64,000 bases of DNA from contig NZ_JBGCCH010000010.1 of the NCBI RefSeq assembly GCF_041261205.1, positions 246,561 through 310,560 of the forward strand. The letters are read 5' to 3'. The notes under the pieces are model-generated. The model was not told where the DNA came from, did not search any database, and saw only the letters and a program-made list of their open reading frames with translations. The DNA comes from Catenulispora sp. MAP5-51 (GTDB taxonomy: Bacteria > Actinomycetota > Actinomycetes > Streptomycetales > Catenulisporaceae). The position numbers and the translations under genes are program-made. The stretch's first letter is position 1. Each line of letters starts with the position of its first letter. This document shows, piece after piece, positions 50,618 to 59,133 of this stretch.

Positions 50618-52003
50618 GTGCAATCCCATGAGCACCGCACCCGGATCCGCGCCGGCGCGCCCGGCGCCCCCGGCCTGGAGGAGCGGACCGTCGAGCCGTC
50701 CTCGGCGGCGCGCGTCATCGATCTCGGGCTCCGGATCGGCGAGCTGCTGCTGGCCAGCGGGGAGGGCAGCGAGGACGTCGAGGTCGCGATGGTCGGGATC
50801 ACCGAGGCGTACGGCCTGGCCGGCTGCGAGACCAACGTCACCTTCACCGTGGTCACGCTGTCCTACCAGCCGAGCCTGATCGACACGCCCCTCTCGCTGG
50901 AGCGCGTGGTGCGGCGCCGGACCGTGGACTACACGAGCCTGGCCGACCTGCACCGGCTGGCCGTGGACATCAGCGCGGGCGGGGTGTCGCTGGAGGAGGC
51001 GTACGGACGCCTGGCGGCGATCCGCCGGAACAAGTACCCGTATCCGCCCTGGGTGATCATCGTCAGCCTCGGGGCGATCGCCGCGACGGCGGCCCTGCTG
51101 GTCGGCGGCGGCTACGCGGCCAGCCTGGTGGCGTTCGGCTGCGCCATCCTCGGGGACTGGCTGTACCGGCAGCTGGCCAAGACCGGGCTGCCGTCGTTCT
51201 ACCTGCTGGCGGTGGCCGCGGTCCCCGGAGTGATCGCCGCGATCGTCCTGGACCGCCTGGGCATCCGCATCAACAGCTCGGCGGTCGTGGTCGGCGGCGT
51301 GTTCACGGTGCTGCCGGGGCGCGCGCTGGTGGCGGCGATCCAGGACGGCCTGACAGGCTTCTACATCACCGCCTCGGCCCGCCTGCTGGAGGTGGTGTTC
51401 CTGGTCGGCGCCCTGGTCAGCGGCATCACCCTGGTCCTGAAGGTGGGCCGCCAGGTCGGCGCGAGCTTCATCGTGGACGAGCGCCTGGCCCCGGTCCGCG
51501 CCGAGCCGCTGATCGCCTTGGTGGCGGCGGCCCTGGGAGTGTCGTTCGCGGTGGCGGTGCACACCCCGCGCCGCATACTCCCGTTCGCCGCCGTCGGCGC
51601 GGCGTTCAGCTGGGCGGCGGGCACGTATCCCGTCGAGTGGGGCCTGTCCCCGGTGATCGCGACCGGCCTGGCCGCGATGATCGTCGGCCTGATCGGCTAC
51701 CTGGTCGCCCTCCACTACCGCACCTCGGCGCTGCCCTATGTGATTCCCGCCGTAGGACCCCTGCTCCCGGGCTCAGCCGTGTACTTCGCCATGCTGGAGA
51801 TCACCAGCGGCGACAGCGGCCGCGGCATCGCCTCGCTGGAGACCGCGATCTCCCTGGGCCTGGCCATCGGCGCCGGCGTGAACCTCGGCGGCGAGCTGGC
51901 CCGCGTCTTCACCCGCATGCGCGGCACCAAGGAGCTGGTCTTCCGCTTCCGGCGGGACGCGGCGGGGGAGCAGGAACCAGGCCTGCCGCCCCACCAAGGC
52001 TGA
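50618..52003 (+). CDS. threonine/serine exporter family protein (ThrE-type)
   Basis: A 461-residue membrane protein of the ThrE family. The soluble N-terminal part (RVIDLGLRIGELLLASGEGSEDVEVAM, GCETNVTFTVVTLS) carries the conserved cytoplasmic motif. It is followed by about ten hydrophobic helices that form two fused halves, as in Corynebacterium ThrE. It exports threonine and serine by proton motive force. GTG 50618 has no ribosome-binding site but a TATGTT -10 hexamer ends 6 bases before it, so a leaderless message is likely. A 17-bp terminator begins 3 bases after the stop. Confidence 0.9.
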   Translation: MQSHEHRTRIRAGAPGAPGLEERTVEPSSAARVIDLGLRIGELLLASGEGSEDVEVAMVGITEAYGLAGCETNVTFTVVTLSYQPSLIDTPLSLERVVRRRTVDYTSLADLHRLAVDISAGGVSLEEAYGRLAAIRRNKYPYPPWVIIVSLGAIAATAALLVGGGYAASLVAFGCAILGDWLYRQLAKTGLPSFYLLAVAAVPGVIAAIVLDRLGIRINSSAVVVGGVFTVLPGRALVAAIQDGLTGFYITASARLLEVVFLVGALVSGITLVLKVGRQVGASFIVDERLAPVRAEPLIALVAAALGVSFAVAVHTPRRILPFAAVGAAFSWAAGTYPVEWGLSPVIATGLAAMIVGLIGYLVALHYRTSALPYVIPAVGPLLPGSAVYFAMLEITSGDSGRGIASLETAISLGLAIGAGVNLGGELARVFTRMRGTKELVFRFRRDAAGEQEPGLPPHQG

Positions 52004-52006
52004 AAA

Positions 52007-52048
52007 GCTGAGGGACGTGACCGCAGTCCCTCGGTCACGTCCCTCAGC
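52007..52048 (+). terminator. 17-bp perfect terminator hairpin
   Basis: GCTGAGGGACGTGACCG and its exact complement around 8 bases, directly after the ThrE-type stop; AAAAGC before and AGCTTTG after extend the pairing. Confidence 0.9.
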
Positions 52049-52082
52049 AGCTTTGCACGGCAACGGCATTCGCTATATGCGT

Positions 52083-52098
52083 TCGGCATATATGCCGA
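52083..52098. repeat. 16-bp perfect AT-centred palindrome
   Basis: TCGGCATATATGCCGA, between the ThrE terminator and the 3' end of the DUF5302 gene. It is an isolated palindrome of unknown use; it may belong to the DUF5302 terminator. Confidence 0.45.
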
Positions 52099-52119
52099 GC
52101 TCTATATGAAGCCGGCCTG

Positions 52120-52347
52120 TCACCCGCCGCTCTTGCGACGGAACTGCCGCTTCGCCCCGGCCTTCCCATGGGCGGAGTGGATCTTCGAGTCCGAGGGCCC
52201 GCCGCCGGCCCCGCGAGCCCCGTTGCCCCGCTTGGCCTCCAGCGCCTCCAGGAAACGCCGCTTCTGCTCGTCGGCGTCCGAAGCAGCCTCCGGCCCACCC
52301 CCCGGCTCGCCGGGCTCCGACTGCGATCCCGCCGCGGTGGTGTCCAT
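52120..52347 (-). CDS. DUF5302 family protein
   Basis: A 75-residue hydrophilic protein matching the actinobacterial DUF5302 pattern: EQKRRFLEALEAKRGNGARG in the middle and SKIHSAHGKAGAKRQFRRKSGG at the end. It is probably a nucleic-acid-associated or intrinsically disordered small protein, function unknown. ATG 52347 has AGGAGG 6 bases upstream; the in-frame GTG further upstream lacks one. It is divergent from tRNA-Arg. Confidence 0.88.
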   Translation of the reverse strand: MDTTAAGSQSEPGEPGGGPEAASDADEQKRRFLEALEAKRGNGARGAGGGPSDSKIHSAHGKAGAKRQFRRKSGG

Positions 52348-52480
52348 ACCGGCCTCCTGATGCTGTGCGATGTGACGGAAGAGCTGTCCCGGCCAGCCTC
52401 CCACGACCACCGCGCACCGCACCACACGGATAACACGCGTCCCGCCGCCCGCGACACCGGGTAAGCTGTCAGCGCTACGC

Positions 52481-52553
52481 GCCCTCGTAGCTCAGGGGAT
52501 AGAGCACCCGCCTCCTAAGCGGGGGGCCGTTGGTTCGAATCCAACCGGGGGCA
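52481..52553 (+). tRNA. tRNA-Arg (anticodon CCT)
   Basis: A 73-base cloverleaf. Acceptor GCCCTCG pairs with CGGGGGC (one G-T), the D-arm is AGCTCAGGGGATAGAGC, the anticodon stem CCCGC/GCGGG holds loop CTCCTAA, and the T-arm is GTTGG-TTCGAAT-CCAAC with discriminator A. CCA is not encoded. TAAGCT at 52462-52467 is a plausible -10. Confidence 0.97.
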
Positions 52554-52657
52554 CTCGCAGTGACATGGGGTACGTGGGGCAGGCGGTTCGCCTGGGGTTT
52601 TCACGCTGAGCGATCGTCTCTGAACCCGGGGAACGCCCAAGTAAGTATGCTCATCGC

Positions 52658-54955
52658 ATGACGCGCCCATTGCGTTCCACCGATCCCACCCGTATCGGCG
52701 ACTACGAACTGACCGGCCGGATCGGCGGCGGCGGCATGGGCGACGTGTTCCTGGGGCGTTCTCCCGGCGGGCGGCCGGCGGCCGTCAAGGTGGTGCGGGA
52801 TCTGCTCGCCGACGATCCGCGGTTCCGGGAGCGGTTCCGCCGTGAGGTGGCCGCCGCGCGGTCGGTGAGCGGCGCCTATACCGCCGCGGTGCTGGACGCC
52901 GATCCCGATGCCGAGCGGCCGTGGCTGGCCACCGCCTACATCGACGGGCCGTCGCTGCTCGCCCGGGTCTCCGACGGGGGACCCCTGGACGCGCAGGAGA
53001 CCAGGGCCCTGGGGGCCGGGCTGGCGGAGGCGCTGCGCGACATCCACCGGGCCGGGCTCGTGCACCGCGACCTGAAGCCCGGGAACGTGCTGCTGGCGGC
53101 GGACGGGCCGCGCCTGATCGACTTCGGCATCATCCGCGCGGAGGACGGCGAGGGTCTCACCGAGACCGGCTACGTCCTCGGCAGCGCCGGCTACATGGCG
53201 CCGGAACAGGCGGCCGGCGGCGAGGCGACCAGGACGGCCGACGTCTACTCCCTCGGCGCCGTCCTCACCTTCGCGGCGACCGGCCACGGGCCCTTCGGCG
53301 ACGGCCCGACGCCGGGCGTGCTGCTGCGGCAGGCCGCCGGGGACCTGGACATCTCGGGAGTGCCCGAGGGACTGCGCGACGTGGTGGCCCGCTGCCTGGA
53401 CATCCTTCCCGGAGCGCGTCCTACGACGAACGCTCTACTGGAGCTCCTGGGCGGGAACGCTATAGCGACCGATGAGGTGCCGAGCCCCAAGGAAACGAAG
53501 AAGGCCCCGAGCACCAAGAAAGCCACGAAGACCCGTACCAAGGACCGCGCCAAGACGCCCGAGCTGGACGATCTGCTCAGGGGCGCGTCGCGCAACACCC
53601 AGAACGCTGAGATCGCGGCGACGCCGACGACGCTTATGCGCTCTGCCAAGAGCACCAAAGACGCCAAGGGCGCCAAAAGCGCTAAGAAGTCGTCGCGTCC
53701 GACCCCGCAGCCCGTCCCGACGCGCCGCAAGTTCCTGTTCTTCGGCCTGGCCGGTGCCGCGGTCGCCGCTTTCGGCGTGAGTGTCGCCGACATGCCCCAC
53801 GGCGATTCCAAGACCACCGGCGCCGAGAGCGACGACAGCGCCGGCACGGCCGGGACCGGTCTGCCCACGGTCAAGGTCCCCGGTGTCATCAGCGGTCCGG
53901 CGAAGAACCCCGCGTGGTCCGCACCCGCCGCCAACGTCGGCTTCCTCGCGCTGTCCGGAACCACCCTCCTGGTGAAGGGCACGACCCTGTCGGCCTTCGA
54001 GACGTCCGTCGGTACCTCGCGCTGGGCTGCACCGAAGGACACCTTCAGCCAGCTCTACGACGGTGTCCTGCCCGCCACCGCCGACACGGTGTACGAGGTC
54101 GCGCCCACCGGCGACGACCTGATCGCGGTCGGGGTGGGGAAAGGCGACCAGTCCTGGAGCGCCCCCGCGCCCGCATCCTGGCTCACGCGCGGTCTGCTCG
54201 GGGCGTCCGCGGACCTCGTCGTCGGCTGGGCCTACACCAGCACCACCGAGTCCGCCGGCGACGGCTTGTGGGGCCTGGATCCGACGTCGCGCCAGGTGCT
54301 CTGGAGCACGAAGATCGGCACCATCGACGGCGCGCCCTACTTCAGTGCCGAGACCGGGCTGATCCTTTTGTCCCAGCCGAAGAGCCACCAGCTCACGGCT
54401 TACAACGCCAAGACCGGCAAGCTCGCTTGGACCGCCAAGGACACCACGCCGAACGACGACCCCGCGTTCGCCACCGCGATCGCCAGCCACGGTACGAGCA
54501 TCTATTGGGCCACCAGCCGCCTCTACGCCTTCGATGCGAACGGCCACCCCCTGTGGCCGGTGGGCGGCACCACCCCCGAGGGCAGCGACGGCGCCTTCCA
54601 CGCGGTCATCGCCGACGACACCACCGTTTACGCGGCGTCGGAGGGCTCGTTCCCGGAAGAGAATGTGATCGCCGCCTTTAAGGCTTCCGACGGTGCTCCC
54701 ATTTGGCGTACGTCCTGGCCGAAGAACTTCCGTGACCCGAGCCTGGAGTGCGAGATGGCGCTCGGCGGCGGAAACCTCTACATCGTCGACCACACCAGTG
54801 GAACCCTGGTCTGCCTCGACGCCAAGACCGGCGAGACCAACTGGCAGTTCCACGATCCCGGCGGTGCGAGCGTGAACAACGACTGGTCCGTCGTAGCCGA
54901 CGACCGTCACGTCTTCATCGGCTACGACTCCACCGTGCGCGGCTTCGTCGCCTGA
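52658..54955 (+). CDS. Ser/Thr protein kinase with extracytoplasmic PQQ-like beta-propeller
   Basis: A 765-residue receptor-type kinase. The kinase domain (about 14-270) has GRIGGGGMGDVFLGR, AAVKVV, HRDLKPGNVLL, IDFGII and AGYMAPEQ, so it is complete and should be active. A 90-residue Lys/Thr/Ala-rich linker follows, then one membrane helix (KFLFFGLAGAAVAAFGVSV, about 348-367), then roughly 390 residues of repeats with GLDPTSRQVLWS, YNAKTGKLAWT, FKASDGAPIWR and LDAKTGETNWQ, typical of a PQQ-type propeller sensing a ligand outside. A TATGCT -10 ends 6 bases before ATG 52658, implying a leaderless message. Confidence 0.94.
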   Translation: MTRPLRSTDPTRIGDYELTGRIGGGGMGDVFLGRSPGGRPAAVKVVRDLLADDPRFRERFRREVAAARSVSGAYTAAVLDADPDAERPWLATAYIDGPSLLARVSDGGPLDAQETRALGAGLAEALRDIHRAGLVHRDLKPGNVLLAADGPRLIDFGIIRAEDGEGLTETGYVLGSAGYMAPEQAAGGEATRTADVYSLGAVLTFAATGHGPFGDGPTPGVLLRQAAGDLDISGVPEGLRDVVARCLDILPGARPTTNALLELLGGNAIATDEVPSPKETKKAPSTKKATKTRTKDRAKTPELDDLLRGASRNTQNAEIAATPTTLMRSAKSTKDAKGAKSAKKSSRPTPQPVPTRRKFLFFGLAGAAVAAFGVSVADMPHGDSKTTGAESDDSAGTAGTGLPTVKVPGVISGPAKNPAWSAPAANVGFLALSGTTLLVKGTTLSAFETSVGTSRWAAPKDTFSQLYDGVLPATADTVYEVAPTGDDLIAVGVGKGDQSWSAPAPASWLTRGLLGASADLVVGWAYTSTTESAGDGLWGLDPTSRQVLWSTKIGTIDGAPYFSAETGLILLSQPKSHQLTAYNAKTGKLAWTAKDTTPNDDPAFATAIASHGTSIYWATSRLYAFDANGHPLWPVGGTTPEGSDGAFHAVIADDTTVYAASEGSFPEENVIAAFKASDGAPIWRTSWPKNFRDPSLECEMALGGGNLYIVDHTSGTLVCLDAKTGETNWQFHDPGGASVNNDWSVVADDRHVFIGYDSTVRGFVA

Positions 54956-54960
54956 GCGCG

Positions 54961-55506
54961 CTATAGCGATTTCGCGTCCTCCCACCCGGACAGGTCGTAG
55001 TTGAAGTACGCGTTCGGGAAGACGAACTTCCCGTCGGGCATCCCGTTGAGTCCGCCGGAGCCGTCGTACGCCTTGAAGATCTGCACCGACCGGGTCAGGC
55101 AGTTGTCCTCGCCCAGGTTGTAGGGCCGTGCGAAGCCCGCCGCCACCGCGGCCTCGGCCGCGCTCTGGTCGTCCGCGGCGGTGTCCAGGCAGCGGTAGCT
55201 CTTGTACCCGCCGGACTCGTTCAGCGTCGTGAAGTCCTGGAGCATCTGCTGTTCCGAACCGTGCTTCTCCCAGTTGTGGTCGGACAGCGTGGCGCCGTAG
55301 TCCCAGGTGTCGCTGCCGTCGGACCAGCGGAAGGCCCAGGCGACGTGCCCGAGGGACAGCGCGCCCTGGGGGGCGTCGAACATGCAGACCCGGCCGGCCG
55401 TGGTGCGGGGAGCCGCCGCGGCGACGCCTGCGGAGACGCCTGTGGTGACGCCGGCCGCGAGTGTGGCGAAGGCCACAACGACGGTCCCTCTCCAGCGAAT
55501 CCTCAT
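54961..55506 (-). CDS. secreted protein, possible permuted papain-like hydrolase
   Basis: A 181-residue exported protein: signal peptide (MRIRWRGTVVVAFATLAAGV) ending near VAAAAP. The mature part starts VCMFDAPQGALSLGHVAWAFRW and later has YNLGEDNCLTRSVQIFKAY. A histidine early and a cysteine late is the order in circularly permuted NlpC/P60 or LRAT-like enzymes, so a wall hydrolase is possible, but overall identity is not recognisable. Four mature cysteines could form disulfides. It is convergent with the kinase gene (5-base gap, with the palindrome CGCTATAGCG at 54959-54968). Confidence 0.78.
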   Translation of the reverse strand: MRIRWRGTVVVAFATLAAGVTTGVSAGVAAAAPRTTAGRVCMFDAPQGALSLGHVAWAFRWSDGSDTWDYGATLSDHNWEKHGSEQQMLQDFTTLNESGGYKSYRCLDTAADDQSAAEAAVAAGFARPYNLGEDNCLTRSVQIFKAYDGSGGLNGMPDGKFVFPNAYFNYDLSGWEDAKSL

Positions 55507-55670
55507 CTTGTCCTCCCGTTTCAGGGGGATCCGGTGATCCCGCCAATGTCAACGGCTTGAGTAGTAGCAAGGATGCGCTCTGTCACCGCGTCGGGGGGGA
55601 ATGATCTAGCGCTAGTGAGCGTTGCTAACAAAAGATCACGACGACGAGGTCTCACCGAAGGAGAACCACC

Positions 55671-56171
55671 ATGGCCGGCACTCTTCTCATCGCGTACGAC
55701 GGTTCCGCCGACGCCAAGACAGCCCTGGAGTACGCGGCCCGCACGTTCCCCGGCCGGGAGGCCGTCCTGCTCACCGTGTGGGAGCCGCTGATGGCTCAGC
55801 TGGGCGTCGCCGAGGCCTTCGTCGGGGCCGTGGCCACCGAGGACGAGGAGAAGGTCGTCGAGCTGAGCGCGGAGCAGGTCGCCGAGGACGGCGCCAAGCT
55901 GGCCGCCGAGGCCGGCCTGAAGGCGAGCGCGCGCTGGGAGTCCGAGGGCGCGCAGTCGGTCTGGCAGACCGTCGAGCGCGTGGCCGACGAGCTCGACGCC
56001 GACCTGATCGTGACCGGTTCCCGCGGCCTGACCGGCCTGCACTCGCTGCTCGTCGGCAGCGTCTCGGCGAAGGTCCTGCGGCACGCCAAGCGCCCGGTGC
56101 TCGTCGTCCCCTCGGCCGACCTGGCCAAGGGCCGCGGCGAGAACCCCGAGGCCGACTCCGTCGAGGGCTGA
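55671..56171 (+). CDS. universal stress protein (UspA family)
   Basis: A 166-residue single-domain Usp: LLIAYDGSADAKTALEYAA at the start and the ATP-binding motif TGSRGLTGLHSLLVGSVS (G-x2-G-x9-GS) near the C-terminus, so it probably binds ATP. It has a role in stress or dormancy survival in related bacteria. GAAGGAG lies 7 bases before the ATG. The 165-base upstream gap has a CTAGCGCTAG palindrome (55606-55615) that could be an operator. Confidence 0.93.
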   Translation: MAGTLLIAYDGSADAKTALEYAARTFPGREAVLLTVWEPLMAQLGVAEAFVGAVATEDEEKVVELSAEQVAEDGAKLAAEAGLKASARWESEGAQSVWQTVERVADELDADLIVTGSRGLTGLHSLLVGSVSAKVLRHAKRPVLVVPSADLAKGRGENPEADSVEG

Positions 56172-56193
56172 CGCCAATACGCTTGAACGCTAT

Positions 56194-56224
56194 AGGGCCG
56201 GTGACGCTATGCGTTGCCGGCCCT
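56194..56224. terminator. terminator hairpin shared by convergent genes
   Basis: AGGGCCGG and CCGGCCCT with a partly paired 15-base interior, overlapping the last codons of the sigma-factor gene. No T-tract. Confidence 0.5.
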
Positions 56225-56740
56225 TAGCCGTGCCGTGACCGCGTGCATCCCGCGGCTCGCGGTGGACTTCACCGTCCCGCGCGTGACACCCAGGGTTCGG
56301 GCGATCTCCGTCTCCGTGAGATCTCCCCAGTAACGCAGCACCAGTACTTCCCGCTGCCGTGTGGGAAGCGCCTTCACGGCCTCCAGAACCTCGCGGTGCT
56401 CCAGGGGCAGGAGCGCCGTCGTCTCGGCGGGCTCGACGTCGACGGTGTCGAGCACGGCGTATTCGCGTTCGAGCTTGCGCCGGCGCTGAACCGATCGCGC
56501 GCGGTTCACCACGGCGGTGCGCAGGTACGCGGACGGGGCCGCGACACCCTTGAGCAGGTCGGGGCGGGACCAGAGCTTGACGAACACCTCTTGGACGGCG
56601 TCTTCGGCGCTCGCCGTGTCGCCGAGCAGCAACACCGCGAGCCGGGTCAGCGGCAGCCGGTGCTGGGCGTAGAGATCGGCGACATCAATGGTGCCGCTTT
56701 GGCGGTGGCATTCCGGGGCGGACAGAACCATCGTGGTCAT
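56207..56740 (-). CDS. ECF sigma factor
   Basis: A 177-residue sigma factor. Region 2 spans YAQHRLPLTRLAVLLLGDTASAEDAVQEVFVKLWSRP; region 4 has LPTRQREVLVLRYWGDLTETEIARTLGVTRGTVKSTASRGMHAV. The frame is open to 56806, but ATG 56740 (MTTMVLSAPE) gives family length; a GGGGA about 11 bases upstream is a poor ribosome-binding site. No anti-sigma gene is adjacent: the neighbours are a convergent stress protein and a membrane protein on the same strand. Confidence 0.9.
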   Translation of the reverse strand: MTTMVLSAPECHRQSGTIDVADLYAQHRLPLTRLAVLLLGDTASAEDAVQEVFVKLWSRPDLLKGVAAPSAYLRTAVVNRARSVQRRRKLEREYAVLDTVDVEPAETTALLPLEHREVLEAVKALPTRQREVLVLRYWGDLTETEIARTLGVTRGTVKSTASRGMHAVTARLRAGNA

Positions 56741-56827
56741 ATATTCAGGGTCCCCGCCGGGCACCCCTTCCGGTAACCACCGAAGGTCTATTCGACCCCC
56801 TCCCATAGTGGGGTGTGCACGTAAGCC

Positions 56828-57556
56828 CTAATGCGGAGTGGCTGGCACGGTTGCGGGCTCTGGTAGCGCCTCCAGGCGTACATCGCCAAGCGTGTGCCGG
56901 ACGTGGAACACCACCCCGAGGCCTATAGAGAACGACAAGATGTGCCCTATAGCGGTGTAGTCAGCGTGGTCGATGCCCTGCAGCAGGCTCGGCGTCGCCC
57001 CGGCCAGGCAGACGGCCCACACCACCCTCAGCCACAGCGGTCTCGCGGTGGCGATGGCGACCGTCAGCGCGGTGACCACCAGGTACGACGGACCGGTGTC
57101 CCACATGTGCGCGTCCGACGAGGGAAGCGTGCCGTGGTGGATCCGCCACCAGACCAGCCCTTCGGTGACCATGCTGACGCCCACGTGCACGCCGCCCAGG
57201 AGCAGCACGGTCTTCCGCGCGCCCAGCACGGCGACCACGCTGAACAACGACAGGGCGAAGAACGGCCACACCCCCGCGGACTCCTGGGGTATGAAGGCCG
57301 ACGCCACGAACGCCTCCACCGGATGCCCGCCCGGGCGGATGTTCGCCAGGTTCGTCGAGCACCAGTCCATGAGCCGGCGCAGCCGGTCGGTGGAGATGGT
57401 GTCCTCGACCACGGCCGCCACTGCCAACGACACCGCGTACCAGAACGCGGGATCGCGCAGCAGGCGCGGCACGAGGGCGCGGAGTCGGGCGGCGGACAAG
57501 GGGACCCCTTTCGGCGGACGGAACCCATCCTGCCAACGCTGCGGCCGGCACGGCAT
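56828..57556 (-). CDS. rhomboid-like multi-pass membrane protein
   Basis: A 242-residue protein with about six hydrophobic segments (FWYAVSLAVAAVVEDTI, VWPFFALSLFSVVAVLGA, SYLVVTALTVAIATARPLW and others). The order and the late GHILSFSIGLGVVFHVRH segment resemble the rhomboid-like membrane proteins of Streptomyces; a serine-protease dyad is not clear (I see no GxSG). ATG 57556 has GAGGA 3-4 bases upstream. Function unknown. Confidence 0.75.
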   Translation of the reverse strand: MPCRPQRWQDGFRPPKGVPLSAARLRALVPRLLRDPAFWYAVSLAVAAVVEDTISTDRLRRLMDWCSTNLANIRPGGHPVEAFVASAFIPQESAGVWPFFALSLFSVVAVLGARKTVLLLGGVHVGVSMVTEGLVWWRIHHGTLPSSDAHMWDTGPSYLVVTALTVAIATARPLWLRVVWAVCLAGATPSLLQGIDHADYTAIGHILSFSIGLGVVFHVRHTLGDVRLEALPEPATVPATPH

Positions 57557-57601
57557 AGTCCTCGGCCGGATTCCGAGCGGCCTGACGAGTATCCGCCATC
57601 G

Positions 57602-58065
57602 TCAGCCGACGTGCCCGGCCAGGAAGTCCTCCCAGGCCCCGGGCGCGTCAGGTCGTGGAATTGTGCGGCGCGCAGGATGGTGTACGGGACCCCCGACTCC
57701 ACGACGGCCTGCTCGGCGGCCGCCTTCATGCGCAGCCAGCCCACCGGGACCTTGTCGGCGCCGATCACCGAGATGTAGACGATGTGCCGGACGCCGGCGC
57801 GGGCCGCGGCCTGGGCCAGGTTCCGGGTCGCCGTGTCGTCGCCCTTCTGCGCGCCGGCCATGTGAAGGACCGTCTCGGCGCCGGCCAGCGCCTCGTCCAG
57901 ACCGTCCCCGGCGAGCAGGTCCCCGGTGACGTACTCGACGCCCTCCGTGTCCTGCCGTCCGCTCCGGCTCAGGATCCGCAGGTCGTACCCGGCTGCGCGC
58001 AGCAGCGGCACGGTGTGCGAGCCGAGGGTGCCGGTGCCGCCGGTGACGAAGATCTTCGCGTTCAC
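57602..58065 (-). pseudogene. NAD(P)-binding epimerase/NmrA-type gene with internal deletion and frameshift (ECF41 'COE' partner)
   Basis: The first ~140 codons encode a normal atypical SDR: NAKIFVTGGTGTLGSHTV, RILSRSG, VTGDLLAGDGLDEALAG, HIVYISVIGADKVP, then VPYTILRAAQFHDL. Family members continue for about 100 residues and end in a R-T-W/F-E-x-F/Y-L motif. Here the sequence jumps straight to codons for APGAWEDFLAGHVG and a stop, in another frame. The simplest reading is a deletion of about 300 bases that joined the two ends out of frame. Left in the first frame, translation runs into the next gene antisense. The start is GTG 58065 or 58071. Confidence 0.75.
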
Positions 58066-58117
58066 GATCACTTCTTGGTATGACGGTGGAGGCCCGTCGA
58101 GCGGGCTGCATCGTGAA

Positions 58118-58144
58118 GACGCCCGGCCCGAGGGATGTGTGACA
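58118..58144 (-). promoter_or_regulatory. ECF41-type promoter facing the broken partner gene
   Basis: Minus strand TGTCACA (58144-58138), 16 bases, CGTC (58121-58118). This is the published ECF41 target consensus, and the element ends about 50 bases before the partner gene start. It directly abuts the start codon of the sigma gene on the other strand. Confidence 0.8.
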
Positions 58145-58145
58145 G

Positions 58146-59027
58146 ATGGCCGACGAGAACTTCCTCGCCGAGCGGTTCCAGGAGCATCGGCCGAGGTTGC
58201 GCGCGGTGGCCTACCGCATGCTCGGGTCCCTGAGCGAGTCCGACGACGCCCTGCAGGAGGCGTGGCTGCGCGCCAGCGGCGCGGACACCGACGAGGTGCG
58301 CAACTTCGAGGCCTGGCTGACCACGATCGTGGGACGCGTGTGCCTGAACATGCTGCGGTCGCGGCAGCAGCGCCGCGAGGACTCCCTGGAGATCCACATC
58401 CCGGACCCGGTGGTGCGTGCCGAGGACGACACCAACCCGGAGACCGCCGCCCTGACCGCGGACTCGGTCGGGCTGGCGATGATGATCGTGCTGGACACCC
58501 TCGCACCCGCGGAGCGCTTCGCCTTCGTGCTGCACGACATGTTCGCGGTGCCGTTCGAGGACATCGCCGAGGACCTGGAGAAGACGCCGGCGGCGGTCCG
58601 CCAGCTCGCCAGCCGGGCCCGGCGGCGGGTCGAGGGGCGCGCGCCGGTCCCCGATCCCGACCTCGCGGTGCAGCGCACGGTCGTCGACGCGTTCTTCGCC
58701 GCCGCGCGGAAGGGTGATTTCGAGGCGCTGGTCGCCGTGCTGCATCCGGACGTGGTGCTCCGCGCCGACGGCGGCGTGCTGAGGGCCGGCCAGTCCGTGA
58801 TGCTGTCCGGGGCCCACACCGTCGCCTCGCAGGCGCAGTTGGCGCGCACCATGGCGCCGTACGTCCAGCGCGTCCTCATCAACGGCACGCCTGGTGCCTT
58901 CGTGGTGAAGGACGGCAAGCCGATCTCGCTGATGTCCTTCGACGTCGTCGGCAGCAAGGTGGTGTCGATCCAGGTGATCCTCGACCCCGAGCGGCTCGAC
59001 GAGGTGGCCCGGACGCTGGCCGGCTAG
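58146..59027 (+). CDS. ECF41-family sigma factor with SnoaL-like C-terminal domain (SigJ-type)
   Basis: A 293-residue sigma factor, longer than ordinary ECF proteins. Region 2 (FQEHRPRLRAVAYRMLGSLSESDDALQEAWLR), region 4 (LAPAERFAFVLHDMFAVPFEDIAEDLEKTPAAVRQLASRARRRV), then a roughly 110-residue SnoaL/NTF2-like domain (FFAAARKGDFEALVAVLHPDVVLRADGG) that in ECF41 proteins controls activity in place of an anti-sigma factor. The usual DGGGK motif reads DGGVLRAG. It is divergent from the ruined partner gene, whose ECF41 promoter is intact. A 16-bp terminator follows. Confidence 0.93.
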   Translation: MADENFLAERFQEHRPRLRAVAYRMLGSLSESDDALQEAWLRASGADTDEVRNFEAWLTTIVGRVCLNMLRSRQQRREDSLEIHIPDPVVRAEDDTNPETAALTADSVGLAMMIVLDTLAPAERFAFVLHDMFAVPFEDIAEDLEKTPAAVRQLASRARRRVEGRAPVPDPDLAVQRTVVDAFFAAARKGDFEALVAVLHPDVVLRADGGVLRAGQSVMLSGAHTVASQAQLARTMAPYVQRVLINGTPGAFVVKDGKPISLMSFDVVGSKVVSIQVILDPERLDEVARTLAG

Positions 59028-59040
59028 CGGTCCGGACAGG

Positions 59041-59081
59041 CCGCGGCGCCGGAACCACCCCTGCGGGTTCCGGCGCCGCGG
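59041..59081 (+). terminator. 16-bp perfect intrinsic terminator
   Basis: CCGCGGCGCCGGAACC and its exact complement around 9 bases, followed by TTTCTCTTT, 13 bases after the sigma stop. Confidence 0.92.
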
Positions 59082-59133
59082 TTTCTCTTTAGCGTTCTTC
59101 TCCAGCTTTAGCGGTTTCCTCCAGGCGGAGTTC

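Noticed and set aside
43100..57000. Apparent excess of CTATAG and TATA-containing codons
   Set aside because: About six CTATAG copies in this stretch is not far from the number expected by base composition; no positional pattern was seen.
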